From assembly GCA_002395135.1 (NCBI GenBank), contig DGWC01000041.1:1-52986 (forward strand): DNA of 52,986 nt, written 5' to 3'. A model generated the notes under the pieces. It saw only the letters and a program-made list of their open reading frames with translations, made no database searches and was not told where the DNA came from. The DNA is from Prevotella sp. UBA4268. Lineage in GTDB: Bacteria; Bacteroidota; Bacteroidia; Bacteroidales; Bacteroidaceae. Shown piece by piece: positions 15,650 through 23,247 of this stretch (position 1 is the stretch's first letter; each line of letters opens with the position of its first letter). A program made the translations under genes and the position numbers.

Positions 15650-16761
15650 ACGGAACAAATCAACTATTTCTATATACACTCATAGCAGGCATCACCAGTT
15701 GTCTTTTCGGGCTATTCACCATCCCCAAAGTGCTTGACTACTGCAAGGAGAAAGGACTATACGATATTCCCAATGCACGGAAAGTGCACAAGAATGCCAT
15801 TCCGAGGCTTGGAGGCGTGGTGTTTCTGCCCAGTGTGTTCGTTGGTTGCATCGTTTCGTTCATCATCTATCAACTGAACGGGACTTCTGAAATATCCATC
15901 AGCCTATGGACATTGTTCTTTTTCATAGGTGCCGCCGCCATCTACGCCACCGGCCTCATCGACGACATTATAGGCCTTGGACCCTTGACTAAACTCACCG
16001 TCCAACTCATTGCTGCCTGCGCACTGCCTCTCTCTGGTCTATACATCAACAATCTGCATGGTTTCTGCGGCATTTATGATATACCTTATTATATAGGCAT
16101 GCCACTGACAGTTGTCATCGTGGCCTTTATCTCGAATGCCATTAATCTGATAGACGGTATAGACGGTCTGGCAGGAGGGCTAACCATGATTGCTATGGCG
16201 GGGTTCTTCTATGCTTTCAGTATCTGGGGACTGACAGCCTATTCCACCGTGATTGCGGCTATCATCGGCGTGCTGCTTCCCTACCTCTATTTCAACATAC
16301 AAGGTGATGCCTCAAAAAACAGGAAAATATTCATGGGAGACACGGGATCGCTTACCATTGGATTCCTGTTGGCTTTTCTTTGCTTGAAGATTTCCATGGA
16401 GAATCCGCATTTGCCCCACTATCCGGGCAATGGACTACTGATTGCCTTCACGCTGATTGCCGTTCCCGTGTTTGATGTTTTCCGCGTGGCCTTCCTGCGT
16501 ATCAGAAATCGCCGCTCACCCATTACTCCCGACAAGAACCACATTCATCATAAACTGCTGCGTGCGGGGTGTTCTCAGCACCAGGCGCTTTGCGTGATTC
16601 TTCTACTGGCATTGCTGTTCTGCCTCATCAATTACATACTGCATTCATATATCGGTATAACGTTTACGGTTGTGGCAGACATCCTGGTTTATACCCTTTT
16701 CCACTTGCTCTTGAACAAAAAAATAAGCAGCAAAGGGGAGAAACCATCGCTTTTTGAATAA
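15646..16761 (+). CDS. WecA/TagO-type undecaprenyl-phosphate GlcNAc-1-phosphate transferase
   Basis: Polytopic membrane enzyme of the MraY/WecA family (PNPT) that would transfer a HexNAc-1-phosphate to undecaprenyl phosphate. 371 residues, about 10-11 helices. Diagnostic cytoplasmic loops: RKVHKNAIPRLGGV (about 45-58), GLIDDIIGLGPLTKL with the Asp-Asp pair (about 103-118), NAINLIDGIDGLAGG (about 165-179), KIFMGDTGSL (about 227-236) and the His-rich loop PDKNHIHHKLL (about 288-298). It overlaps the GT4 gene and ends the plus-strand locus. Together with the 976-1626 gene it gives this locus two structurally unrelated initiating enzymes. Confidence 0.93.
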   Translation: MNGTNQLFLYTLIAGITSCLFGLFTIPKVLDYCKEKGLYDIPNARKVHKNAIPRLGGVVFLPSVFVGCIVSFIIYQLNGTSEISISLWTLFFFIGAAAIYATGLIDDIIGLGPLTKLTVQLIAACALPLSGLYINNLHGFCGIYDIPYYIGMPLTVVIVAFISNAINLIDGIDGLAGGLTMIAMAGFFYAFSIWGLTAYSTVIAAIIGVLLPYLYFNIQGDASKNRKIFMGDTGSLTIGFLLAFLCLKISMENPHLPHYPGNGLLIAFTLIAVPVFDVFRVAFLRIRNRRSPITPDKNHIHHKLLRAGCSQHQALCVILLLALLFCLINYILHSYIGITFTVVADILVYTLFHLLLNKKISSKGEKPSLFE

Positions 16762-16780
16762 ACAAGAAAAGGCACTGTTT

Positions 16781-17218
16781 TTACATTTTCGTGAACGAAA
16801 GACGCAGTCTGTCTGTTTCCAATACCATTCTGCCACTGCTCAAAGTAACGACACGAAGTGTCTCGTCGAATGAATTGATACCATAAGGCATCAGCACCGA
16901 CAGGTCGTCAACAGGTATTTCCGAGTCAGTTCCATCGAAAAGCATGGGATTGTAGACGCGAAGAACACCGTCTTTCTTCTCAAACCGGAACAACACGAAA
17001 GCCGTATCGTGGTCACGCTTCGATAATTCCATGAGATCCATCTGCACTGACCAGAACAGGAACTGGTCGGAAAGGTCAGTCATTCTGCCGGTTTTCAGCG
17101 TGTCAACCCTTTCCAGATGCCAGAAACCGTCCAGGTTCCCGTTGTCGGAAACCTCCAAGTCGCATGACACAAGACACATGAGCAACGCGACGGCCGCTAT
17201 AAAAAACTTTATTTTCAT
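16781..17218 (-). CDS. small lipoprotein, lipocalin-like
   Basis: 145 residues with a lipoprotein signal ending LLMCLVSCD, lipidated Cys at 20. The mature part (GNLDGFWHLERVDTL, then alternating short strands and a C-terminal LETDRLRLSFTKM) has the look of the small lipocalin-like beta-barrel domains common in Bacteroidetes lipoproteins. The gene overlaps the wzi stop by 4 bp (ATGA), so the two are co-translated; a role in capsule assembly or surface anchoring is inferred from this only. Confidence 0.8.
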   Translation of the reverse strand: MKIKFFIAAVALLMCLVSCDLEVSDNGNLDGFWHLERVDTLKTGRMTDLSDQFLFWSVQMDLMELSKRDHDTAFVLFRFEKKDGVLRVYNPMLFDGTDSEIPVDDLSVLMPYGINSFDETLRVVTLSSGRMVLETDRLRLSFTKM

Positions 17219-18777
17219 CTTCCCAATAATCCTGTCTTCTTAACCTTCAACTGTATTCCTTTGTTATGTCCGAGAATGCTCCCATTGTCAAACCCGCACC
17301 CGCATTCTATACTCCAGTCTCTCCATTTGCCGGCAAAGCCGTATTCTGCTTGCATAAGAACGCTCAGATTATGATGTTTTCTGTTATAAGGTTTGATGTA
17401 TGTGCCAAATCCGTTTTGCACAGTAGCCAGCACACGATAATGCAACCGACGGGCAGGATTCCCCGAGAAGCCCAGGTGCCATGCTGTAAACCTATTGTTC
17501 TCAATCATGATTTCCCCGTTGGTGTTGTAGATGGGAGAACGATAAAGCGGATTGCCCATCACTTGCCCCCAGTGCTGCCATCCCGGGTAGACATAGTGGT
17601 TGTAATAATTGTCATTGCCACCAAGATGATCTGGTATGGTTTTCGTATGGTCATGATAGATGGGACCGCTCTGATATTTCGTATAAATATATTCCACAAC
17701 GACTTTATTCAGCCACCGAGCGTGCTTCATTACCAGTTCTCCTCCCAGCATGATATCCTTCATATCGTATAGCACGAAACGGTTGTCTTCTCGCTTATCC
17801 CAATTGTTTCCCTGCCCGTAGCCGTCGTAATCAAGCATGAACATGGCACTATGATCCTCGAAATACTTATCAAAATAGGCAGACACCATATAGTCGTCAG
17901 AATGATAACTGAGCCTCCCCACCCAACTTCCAAGATGATTGCCAGCCACATTGAGGTAGACCGTCTGCCCTTCTGAATTGCCGCCGGGCACCAACGCATG
18001 GATAAAATCCTTGATACTGTTACCACATTGTATCGTCTGCACAGTCCCATCGGAAGTCAAAACGCCATGCGCCGTGCCTCCGAACAGTGCTGCCATCTCC
18101 AGTCCCACTTCCAATCTCAGCCGTCCATCTTTCTTTCCTATCATCAGATAGCCCGCTTTACTGTTATAAAGCGTACCGTCTGCATATCTCGTCTTTCTCT
18201 GAGTAAAGTCATGTTGCCAGTTTTCATCGGTCATTTTGCCAAAAGCGACATGACCTTTCACATGAACCCAATGACGCATTCCCGGCAGAGTAAGATAGTC
18301 GGGGATTTCAAAACGCACCTGAGGAACTGGACGCGCATTGATGCCAAAAGTCTGCGAACCCGTGGAGAGTTCTCCGTCTTTTAGTTCCATAGGCCGCTCC
18401 TTGCTGCCAATGGATAACAAAACCTTCTGCCATCGCATGTCGGCATAAGCCTGCTGGATGATGAAATTGCTGGTGTAATGTACCGGAAGAACCACGTCGG
18501 CACCATATCCGATGCCCCATCTGCGCATGGAATCCTCTTTGAGCGACCGGCAAACCATTGCCCGCATATAGCCATTCGACTCTTCCAGAGAACTAAGCCC
18601 ATATTTGTTTGCATTCATCCATAACGGAGTTTTCCCTTCAGAAAGAGAGGCCTGCATTTCCAGTCCATACTGCAAACCCTTGGCAAGACGGCCATTGTCA
18701 CCATCTTGCGCAAAGACTGGCGCAACAAACATCGTCGCCGCCAACTGCAATAGAGAAACAATTATTATTCTATACAT
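17215..18777 (-). CDS. Wzi-family capsule assembly outer-membrane protein
   Basis: 520 residues with a signal peptide ending APVFAQ. The mature protein is rich in alternating strands with aromatic girdles, as expected for an outer-membrane barrel. It carries features of the Bacteroidetes capsule-assembly Wzi family: an N-terminal LQYGLEMQASLSEGKTPLWM, a segment with LSIGSKERPMELKDGELSTG (about 115-134) and PQVRFEIPDYLTLPG. Wzi-type proteins help hold surface polysaccharide on the outer membrane. It is transcribed away from the polysaccharide operon end but lies directly next to it. A minus-strand TACCTTTG box at 18881-18888 is the likely promoter. Confidence 0.88.
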   Translation of the reverse strand: MYRIIIVSLLQLAATMFVAPVFAQDGDNGRLAKGLQYGLEMQASLSEGKTPLWMNANKYGLSSLEESNGYMRAMVCRSLKEDSMRRWGIGYGADVVLPVHYTSNFIIQQAYADMRWQKVLLSIGSKERPMELKDGELSTGSQTFGINARPVPQVRFEIPDYLTLPGMRHWVHVKGHVAFGKMTDENWQHDFTQRKTRYADGTLYNSKAGYLMIGKKDGRLRLEVGLEMAALFGGTAHGVLTSDGTVQTIQCGNSIKDFIHALVPGGNSEGQTVYLNVAGNHLGSWVGRLSYHSDDYMVSAYFDKYFEDHSAMFMLDYDGYGQGNNWDKREDNRFVLYDMKDIMLGGELVMKHARWLNKVVVEYIYTKYQSGPIYHDHTKTIPDHLGGNDNYYNHYVYPGWQHWGQVMGNPLYRSPIYNTNGEIMIENNRFTAWHLGFSGNPARRLHYRVLATVQNGFGTYIKPYNRKHHNLSVLMQAEYGFAGKWRDWSIECGCGFDNGSILGHNKGIQLKVKKTGLLGR

Positions 18778-18842
18778 TTCTTATCTGTATGAACTGAAAG
18801 CAGTTGCCACTGCAGGCTCTTTCAAGCATCATTATTAAACAA

Positions 18843-18876
18843 TAGGGAAAATCCCCTTACACTATAGGGAAAATCC
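18843..18876. promoter_or_regulatory. direct repeat TAGGGAAAATCC x2, 22-bp period
   Basis: TAGGGAAAATCC occurs at 18843-18854 and 18865-18876, exactly 22 bp apart, between the divergent wzi and Ser/Gly/Arg-rich genes. Two half-sites on one DNA face suggest a binding site for a dimeric regulator such as a LytTR-type protein. That assignment is inference. Confidence 0.4.
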
Positions 18877-18908
18877 TTTGCAAAGGTAAGAAAATCTTTG
18901 TTTCTTTG
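18877..18908 (+). promoter_or_regulatory. divergent promoter region
   Basis: Plus strand: TTTG at 18877-18880 and TTTCTTTG at 18901-18908 (20-bp spacer, one mismatch to TAnnTTTG) fit a promoter for the gene at 18967. Minus strand: TACCTTTG at 18881-18888 fits the wzi -7 box. The two promoters overlap, so one bound regulator could affect both. Confidence 0.45.
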
Positions 18909-18966
18909 CAACGTAAAACAAAGAAAACTGATAAAACAGAGTATTAATCTTAAAAAGCATACGATT

Positions 18967-20160
18967 ATGAAGAAGTTAATGATTGTCCTGACCGCATTGT
19001 TCACCATGACAGTATCAGCAAACGCCATGAGTTATGAACAGGCACGTGACCAAGCATTGTTCCTCACGGACAAGATGGCATACGAACTGAACCTCACAGA
19101 GGATCAGTATGAGGCAGCATATGAAATCAATCTCGACTATCTGATGAGTGTAGAGACTGTTGACGACCTGTACAGCACATACTGGACAAGACGCAACCTC
19201 GATTTCAGTTACATCCTGCTCGACTGGCAATATCGTGCTTTTATGGATGCTGCCTACTTCTATCGTCCCCTCTACTGGGATGCTGGTTTCTGGCACTTCG
19301 GAATCTACGCCCGCTATCCTCACCGCAGTTATTTCTATTTCGGACGTCCTCACTTCTATGTAACCTATCGTGGAGGCCACAGTTGGAGAATGAACGGCGG
19401 TCATAGTTGGTATCACGGACGCACTTTCGGTGCTGTTCACCGCAACGCCCACAACCTGAGAGGCTTCGGTATGCGCAATGGATTCGACCGCGGAGACTTC
19501 CGTAATCATAGTGGAAATTTCGTTCGCAACCAAGGAAGCAGGGGATTAGAGCGTAGCCATGAAGGCCATTTCGGAAGCAACAGAAGTGGAAACTACAACA
19601 ACAGCCGTGGCAGGGTGGGCCGCAGCAACAACGAGAATGCAAACCACAGATCTGGCAGTTTCGGCGGAAACCGCGGAAGTAGTTCTTTCGGAGGCTCTCG
19701 TAACGGTGAATCATATGGCAGCACACGTAAGAGTGGTACATATAATGGCACCCATAGCAGCGGCGTTTCAAGCGTTTCTCGCAGCAACGGAGTATCTGGT
19801 TTTTCTCGCAGCAGCGGCAGTTTCAACCAGCGTGAGAGCAGCACACGAACCACTGTAGGCAGTCGCGGAAACTTCAGTGGCAGCGAGAACAGGAGTGCTT
19901 CCAACTACAGCCGTGGCAGTTCTTCTCGCAGCAATGTGTCAACTCCCAACCGCACTTTCTCACCCAGCAGAAGTGCCAGTTCATCCTCGCGCAGCGGTTC
20001 GTTTGGCAGTTCTTCTTCACGTAGCAGCAACTCGTCATTCAGCAGTTCACCCTCGCGCAGCGGTTCATTTGGCGGTGCAACGCGTGGAGCAAGCAGCCAT
20101 AGCAGCCACAGTGGCAGTAGCGGCCATAGCAGTGGAGGTCATTTCGGCGGCCGCAGATAA
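18967..20160 (+). CDS. exported Ser/Gly/Arg/Asn-rich low-complexity protein
   Basis: 397 residues; I do not recognise a named family. The start at ATG 18967 gives MKKLMIVLTALFTMTVSANA, a clear signal peptide; an upstream in-frame TTG at 18898 lies in the promoter. Residues about 21-100 form a folded-looking, acidic/aromatic domain (LNLTEDQYEAAYEINLDYL, DDLYSTYWTRRNLDFSY). Then comes an aromatic His/Tyr/Arg region (YPHRSYFYFGRPHFYVTYR), and from about 170 to the end a basic low-complexity tail of Ser, Gly, Arg and Asn with repeats such as SRSGSFG, ending HSSGGHFGGRR. No lipobox, LPXTG or type IX sorting domain is seen. The basic, disordered tail could bind polyanions such as polysaccharide, DNA or RNA. 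It neighbours wzi divergently. Confidence 0.8.
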   Translation: MKKLMIVLTALFTMTVSANAMSYEQARDQALFLTDKMAYELNLTEDQYEAAYEINLDYLMSVETVDDLYSTYWTRRNLDFSYILLDWQYRAFMDAAYFYRPLYWDAGFWHFGIYARYPHRSYFYFGRPHFYVTYRGGHSWRMNGGHSWYHGRTFGAVHRNAHNLRGFGMRNGFDRGDFRNHSGNFVRNQGSRGLERSHEGHFGSNRSGNYNNSRGRVGRSNNENANHRSGSFGGNRGSSSFGGSRNGESYGSTRKSGTYNGTHSSGVSSVSRSNGVSGFSRSSGSFNQRESSTRTTVGSRGNFSGSENRSASNYSRGSSSRSNVSTPNRTFSPSRSASSSSRSGSFGSSSSRSSNSSFSSSPSRSGSFGGATRGASSHSSHSGSSGHSSGGHFGGRR

Positions 20161-20233
20161 TAAAAAAAGAATCTCTCGAATTAGGGTTAATAAATAGATT
20201 GTCAGGTATTAGTTGATTTAAGGAAAAAGATTG

Positions 20234-20743
20234 TTATAAGGTTAAGTAACGTACTTCGGCATTGGTCATTCTGGGTATCTCCCGCATGGTCTTGCCGAAG
20301 TACACTGCTTGTATAGCCTTGTTGATAATACCATGACCAACGGCAACAACCTTTTTCCCTTGGAAATCCCCGCGAATGAAATCAAGAAACTTCTGTGCTC
20401 GCAACAGCAGTGCCTCCTGTGTCTCAATGTCATCGGGCCATGTCGCGTCTTTTAAATCGGGAATATACCTGCCAGTAAAACCGCCCCAGTCGCGCTCACG
20501 AAGCAGTGGTGTCTGCATAACAGATTGCTGATGTGCAGCCGCCAGTATCTGACAGGTGTCCACACTACGCTTCAAATCGCTGCTCACAAAGGCATCGATT
20601 TTCTCTTCTGCCAGTTCCGAAGCAAGTTTTTCTGCTTGCGCAATCCCTGCCTCTGTCAATTGCCCCTGTGTCTGCCCCTGCATAATCTGGTTGACGTTAT
20701 CCACGGTTTCACCGTGCCTGACCAATAACAGTATCGTTTGCAT
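20234..20743 (-). CDS. histidine phosphatase family protein (phosphoglycerate mutase-like)
   Basis: 169 residues. The catalytic phosphohistidine motif LLVRHGETVDN is at the N terminus, with a conserved middle Arg/Glu segment LLRERDWGGFTGR and the second catalytic His in VAVGHGIINKAI. This is the compact branch-1 fold shared by cofactor-dependent phosphoglycerate mutase, CobC and broad phosphatases; the substrate cannot be told. The start is ATG 20743: an upstream TTG in the same frame falls inside the -7 box TATTTTTG (20762-20769). Monocistronic. Confidence 0.88.
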   Translation of the reverse strand: MQTILLLVRHGETVDNVNQIMQGQTQGQLTEAGIAQAEKLASELAEEKIDAFVSSDLKRSVDTCQILAAAHQQSVMQTPLLRERDWGGFTGRYIPDLKDATWPDDIETQEALLLRAQKFLDFIRGDFQGKKVVAVGHGIINKAIQAVYFGKTMREIPRMTNAEVRYLTL

Positions 20744-20761
20744 ATCCTTCTTTTTTGCCTG

Positions 20762-20795
20762 CAAAAATACATATTTCTATTTGGAAAATAGCAAT
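20762..20795 (-). promoter_or_regulatory. promoter of the histidine phosphatase gene
   Basis: Minus-strand -7 box TATTTTTG at 20762-20769 and ATTG at 20792-20795 as a weak -33 element, 22 bp apart. It decides the ATG start at 20743. Confidence 0.5.
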
Positions 20796-20887
20796 CCATC
20801 CACACAAATTCACATGGAATGAGCAACTCAACGCAAAAAAACAACATAAAAAAATCCACGACATACGCAAATGACGAAGAAAAAGTG

Positions 20888-20895
20888 TATCTTTG
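20888..20895 (+). promoter_or_regulatory. -7 box for the DUF308 gene
   Basis: TATCTTTG on the plus strand, 31 bp before the ATG; a purine-rich AAAAAAGGAGAAG lies just before the start codon, unusual for Bacteroidetes, which often lack a Shine-Dalgarno sequence. Confidence 0.6.
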
Positions 20896-20926
20896 CAAAA
20901 GAATCACATAAAAAAGGAGAAGCAAA

Positions 20927-21616
20927 ATGAGAATATTACAAAGTTCAATCGTACGCGCCGTGTGCGCATGTGTGGTGGGCTATCTGCTGGTGATGTATCG
21001 CACTGAAATGCTTCAATGGCTCACGATAGCCATTGGTGCCTTGTTTTTCGTGTCTGGCCTCATCTCGGTCATCATGTATTATGTTGAAAAGCGAAAAGCA
21101 GAGCGCACTGCCGAGCAGTTGGCCACCATCGCAGAGATGCGCGACGGTGCTGATGCCCCGGAAGACAAGAGAGACATCCTGCGCTCCATCAAGCCCACAT
21201 TTCCCTTGGTGGGTCTCGGAAGTATGATTCTTGGAGCCATTCTTTCGATGATGCCGTCTACATTCATCAACGGCGTGATGTATGTTCTGGCTGCCATCTT
21301 GATATTAGGAGCCATCAACCAATATTTCAACCTGTCTGGCATTTTGAAAATCTCGCGCGTACCTTTTATATATTGGCTGTTCCCGACAATCATCCTGTTG
21401 GCCGGAATATATATGCTCGTGAATCCGCTTGAGAGCATGGCCATGCCATTCCGCATATTGGGCTGGTGCCTGATACTGTATGGTGTTGTGGAATGCATCA
21501 ACAGCATCAAGATTTATAAAGCCAAAAAGGATTACGAAAAGGCACAACAACGGCTCGAAGAAACCACCACGACGAGCATGGAAGACAACATAGAGGACGC
21601 TGAAATCGTGGAATAG
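20927..21616 (+). CDS. DUF308 (HdeD-like) membrane protein
   Basis: 229 residues with about six helices in three hairpins: about 10-30, 32-50, 90-108, 113-130, 146-162 and 170-190. Two cytoplasmic charged segments separate them (EKRKAERTAEQLATIAEMRD near 52-71; a long acidic tail from 195). This layout matches the DUF308/HdeD family, whose E. coli member is linked to acid resistance; no catalytic motif is known. The gene converges on plsC with 1 bp between stops. Confidence 0.7.
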   Translation: MRILQSSIVRAVCACVVGYLLVMYRTEMLQWLTIAIGALFFVSGLISVIMYYVEKRKAERTAEQLATIAEMRDGADAPEDKRDILRSIKPTFPLVGLGSMILGAILSMMPSTFINGVMYVLAAILILGAINQYFNLSGILKISRVPFIYWLFPTIILLAGIYMLVNPLESMAMPFRILGWCLILYGVVECINSIKIYKAKKDYEKAQQRLEETTTTSMEDNIEDAEIVE

Positions 21617-21617
21617 A

Positions 21618-22376
21618 CTACTGGTCGGGGTTCTCTACGAATCCCCGATATTCAGGAACCAGGCCCGACATGATGACTTCATAACTCTGGTCCATGGTGC
21701 GTTTGATATTCTCTACCCCCTGCCCTTGTGGAGGAATGGGCTCATGAATGGTGAGCGATAACGGATGCCATGTAATGAACGACAATCCTTTCATGCGAGG
21801 CAGAATATCAAATGAACCATTAATGGTGAGCGGTGCCACTGGCAGTTGCAGTTCATCAGCAAGCATAAACGCACCTCGGCGGAAAGCCCCCATGTGACCA
21901 GTAAACGTGCGCGCACCTTCTGGGAAGACTGTTACACTGATGCCGCCACTCAAAATGCGGCGCGCATCATCATAAGTCTTCTTCACCTTACTGGCTCCAC
22001 GCTTATCTACGAATATCTGGTGCGACTTCTCACAGGCAAAACCCACAAAGGGAATCTTGCGCAACGACTGTTTCATCATCCACTTGAAGTTGCGGCACAA
22101 ATGTCCATAGATGAGGAAAATGTCGAAAGAACCTTGGTGATTGCTCACAAACACATATGATTGCCCGGGCTTAAGATGCTCTCGCCCAGTCACTTTGACG
22201 GGTATGAGCAGCACTTTCAGGATAAGCCATGCCCACCATTTGCCAGGATAATAGCCAGCCCAGTGCCCGAAACCAATCCACGTTCCTACGGCAACCGTCA
22301 CCGAGGTGAGGATTGTCAGCACAATGATAATGGGTGCTGCGATGCAGAGTTGATACAACCGATAAACATATTTCAT
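21618..22376 (-). CDS. plsC: 1-acyl-sn-glycerol-3-phosphate acyltransferase
   Basis: Acylates lysophosphatidic acid to phosphatidic acid at the inner membrane. 252 residues, hydrophobic N terminus (about 9-33), catalytic SNHQGSFD (HX4D, about 78-85), the Gly/Pro-rich VFPEGARTFTGHMGAFRRGA and APLTINGSFDILP, in the order expected for the PlsC acyltransferase domain. It follows the mannosyltransferase gene by 27 bp and is probably co-transcribed with it. Another lysolipid acceptor, such as an ornithine lipid precursor, is possible. Confidence 0.88.
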   Translation of the reverse strand: MKYVYRLYQLCIAAPIIIVLTILTSVTVAVGTWIGFGHWAGYYPGKWWAWLILKVLLIPVKVTGREHLKPGQSYVFVSNHQGSFDIFLIYGHLCRNFKWMMKQSLRKIPFVGFACEKSHQIFVDKRGASKVKKTYDDARRILSGGISVTVFPEGARTFTGHMGAFRRGAFMLADELQLPVAPLTINGSFDILPRMKGLSFITWHPLSLTIHEPIPPQGQGVENIKRTMDQSYEVIMSGLVPEYRGFVENPDQ

Positions 22377-22403
22377 CTTGCTTCCCTCCCAACAATGCTG
22401 TTG

Positions 22404-23153
22404 CTAATCCGCCATCTTCGGGTATTTCCTGAAGAAACCGTCCCAACGCAGGCGCATGACACCAAAGAAAGCCTCGCCGAAGATGCCGCCGCTCATCTTG
22501 GAAACGCCCTCGCGTCGGTTCACAAAGACAACAGGCACCTCTTTTATCTTAAAACCAATCTTATAGGCGGTATACTTCATTTCTATCTGGAAAGCATATC
22601 CCTTGAACCGAATCTTGTCAAGTTCAATGGTCTTCAGCACGCGACGCTTGTAGCATTTGAAGCCCGCCGTGGTGTCGTGAACCTTAAATCCTGTGACAAA
22701 ACGAACATATTTCGATGCGAAATAACTCATCAAGACACGGCCAATGGGCCAATTCACCACGTTTACACCTGATATATAGCGCGAACCAATGGCCAAATCG
22801 TAGCCTTCATCATGACATGCGGCATAGAGACGTGGCAGATCGTTGGGATCGTGACTGAAATCAGCGTCCATTTCAAAGACATAATCATACTCGTGTTCTA
22901 ATGCCCATCTGAAGCCGGCGATGTATGCCGTGCCAAGCCCCAGTTTCCCACTGCGCTCCAAAATAAACAGACGGTCGCTGAATTCATCGGCCATCAAGCG
23001 CTTCACAATGGATGCTGTGCCGTCGGGCGAGCCATCGTCAATCACCAAGATATGGAAACACTTCTCCAAGCCGAACACGGCTCGGATGATTCTCTCTATA
23101 TTCTCTTTCTCATTATAAGTAGGAATGATGACGATACAGTCGCTTGTATTCAT
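22404..23153 (-). CDS. polyprenol-phosphate mannosyltransferase-like GT2
   Basis: Family 2 glycosyltransferase of the Dpm1 type: transfers a sugar, usually mannose from GDP-mannose, to a polyprenyl phosphate. 249 residues. IVIIPTYNEKENIERIIRAV (8-27), VIDDGSPDGTASIV (36-49) and EMDADFSHDPNDLP (about 93-106) are diagnostic. It then shows IGSRYISG and NRREGVSKM near the C terminus. There is no C-terminal membrane domain, so it is the soluble catalytic form. A -7 box TATCTTTG (minus, 23177-23184) precedes it by about 24 bp. The actual sugar is not proven. Confidence 0.88.
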   Translation of the reverse strand: MNTSDCIVIIPTYNEKENIERIIRAVFGLEKCFHILVIDDGSPDGTASIVKRLMADEFSDRLFILERSGKLGLGTAYIAGFRWALEHEYDYVFEMDADFSHDPNDLPRLYAACHDEGYDLAIGSRYISGVNVVNWPIGRVLMSYFASKYVRFVTGFKVHDTTAGFKCYKRRVLKTIELDKIRFKGYAFQIEMKYTAYKIGFKIKEVPVVFVNRREGVSKMSGGIFGEAFFGVMRLRWDGFFRKYPKMAD

Positions 23154-23176
23154 AGATATTATCTTTTTGTTGTGTG

Positions 23177-23184
23177 CAAAGATA
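23177..23184 (-). promoter_or_regulatory. -7 box for the mannosyltransferase-plsC operon
   Basis: TATCTTTG on the minus strand, divergent from the mfd promoter 44 bp away. No clear -33 TTTG. Confidence 0.6.
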
Positions 23185-23200
23185 ACAAAAAAAAAGATTC

Positions 23201-23235
23201 TTTGGTGATTATGTCAGAGAAAAATTGTATTTTTG
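23201..23235 (+). promoter_or_regulatory. mfd promoter
   Basis: TTTG at 23201-23204 and TATTTTTG at 23228-23235, a 23-bp spacer. The box ends only 12 bp before the ATG at 23248, so the mRNA leader would be just a few bases. Confidence 0.55.
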
Positions 23236-23247
23236 TCGAGCTTTAAG

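Noticed and set aside
19015..19771. Minus-strand frames opposite the Ser/Gly/Arg-rich gene
   Set aside because: Low-complexity codon pattern keeps other frames open; the Cys/Arg-rich product has no signal or start context.
22161..22772. 203-codon frame opposite plsC and the mannosyltransferase
   Set aside because: Spans two real genes and their spacer on the opposite strand; no motif.
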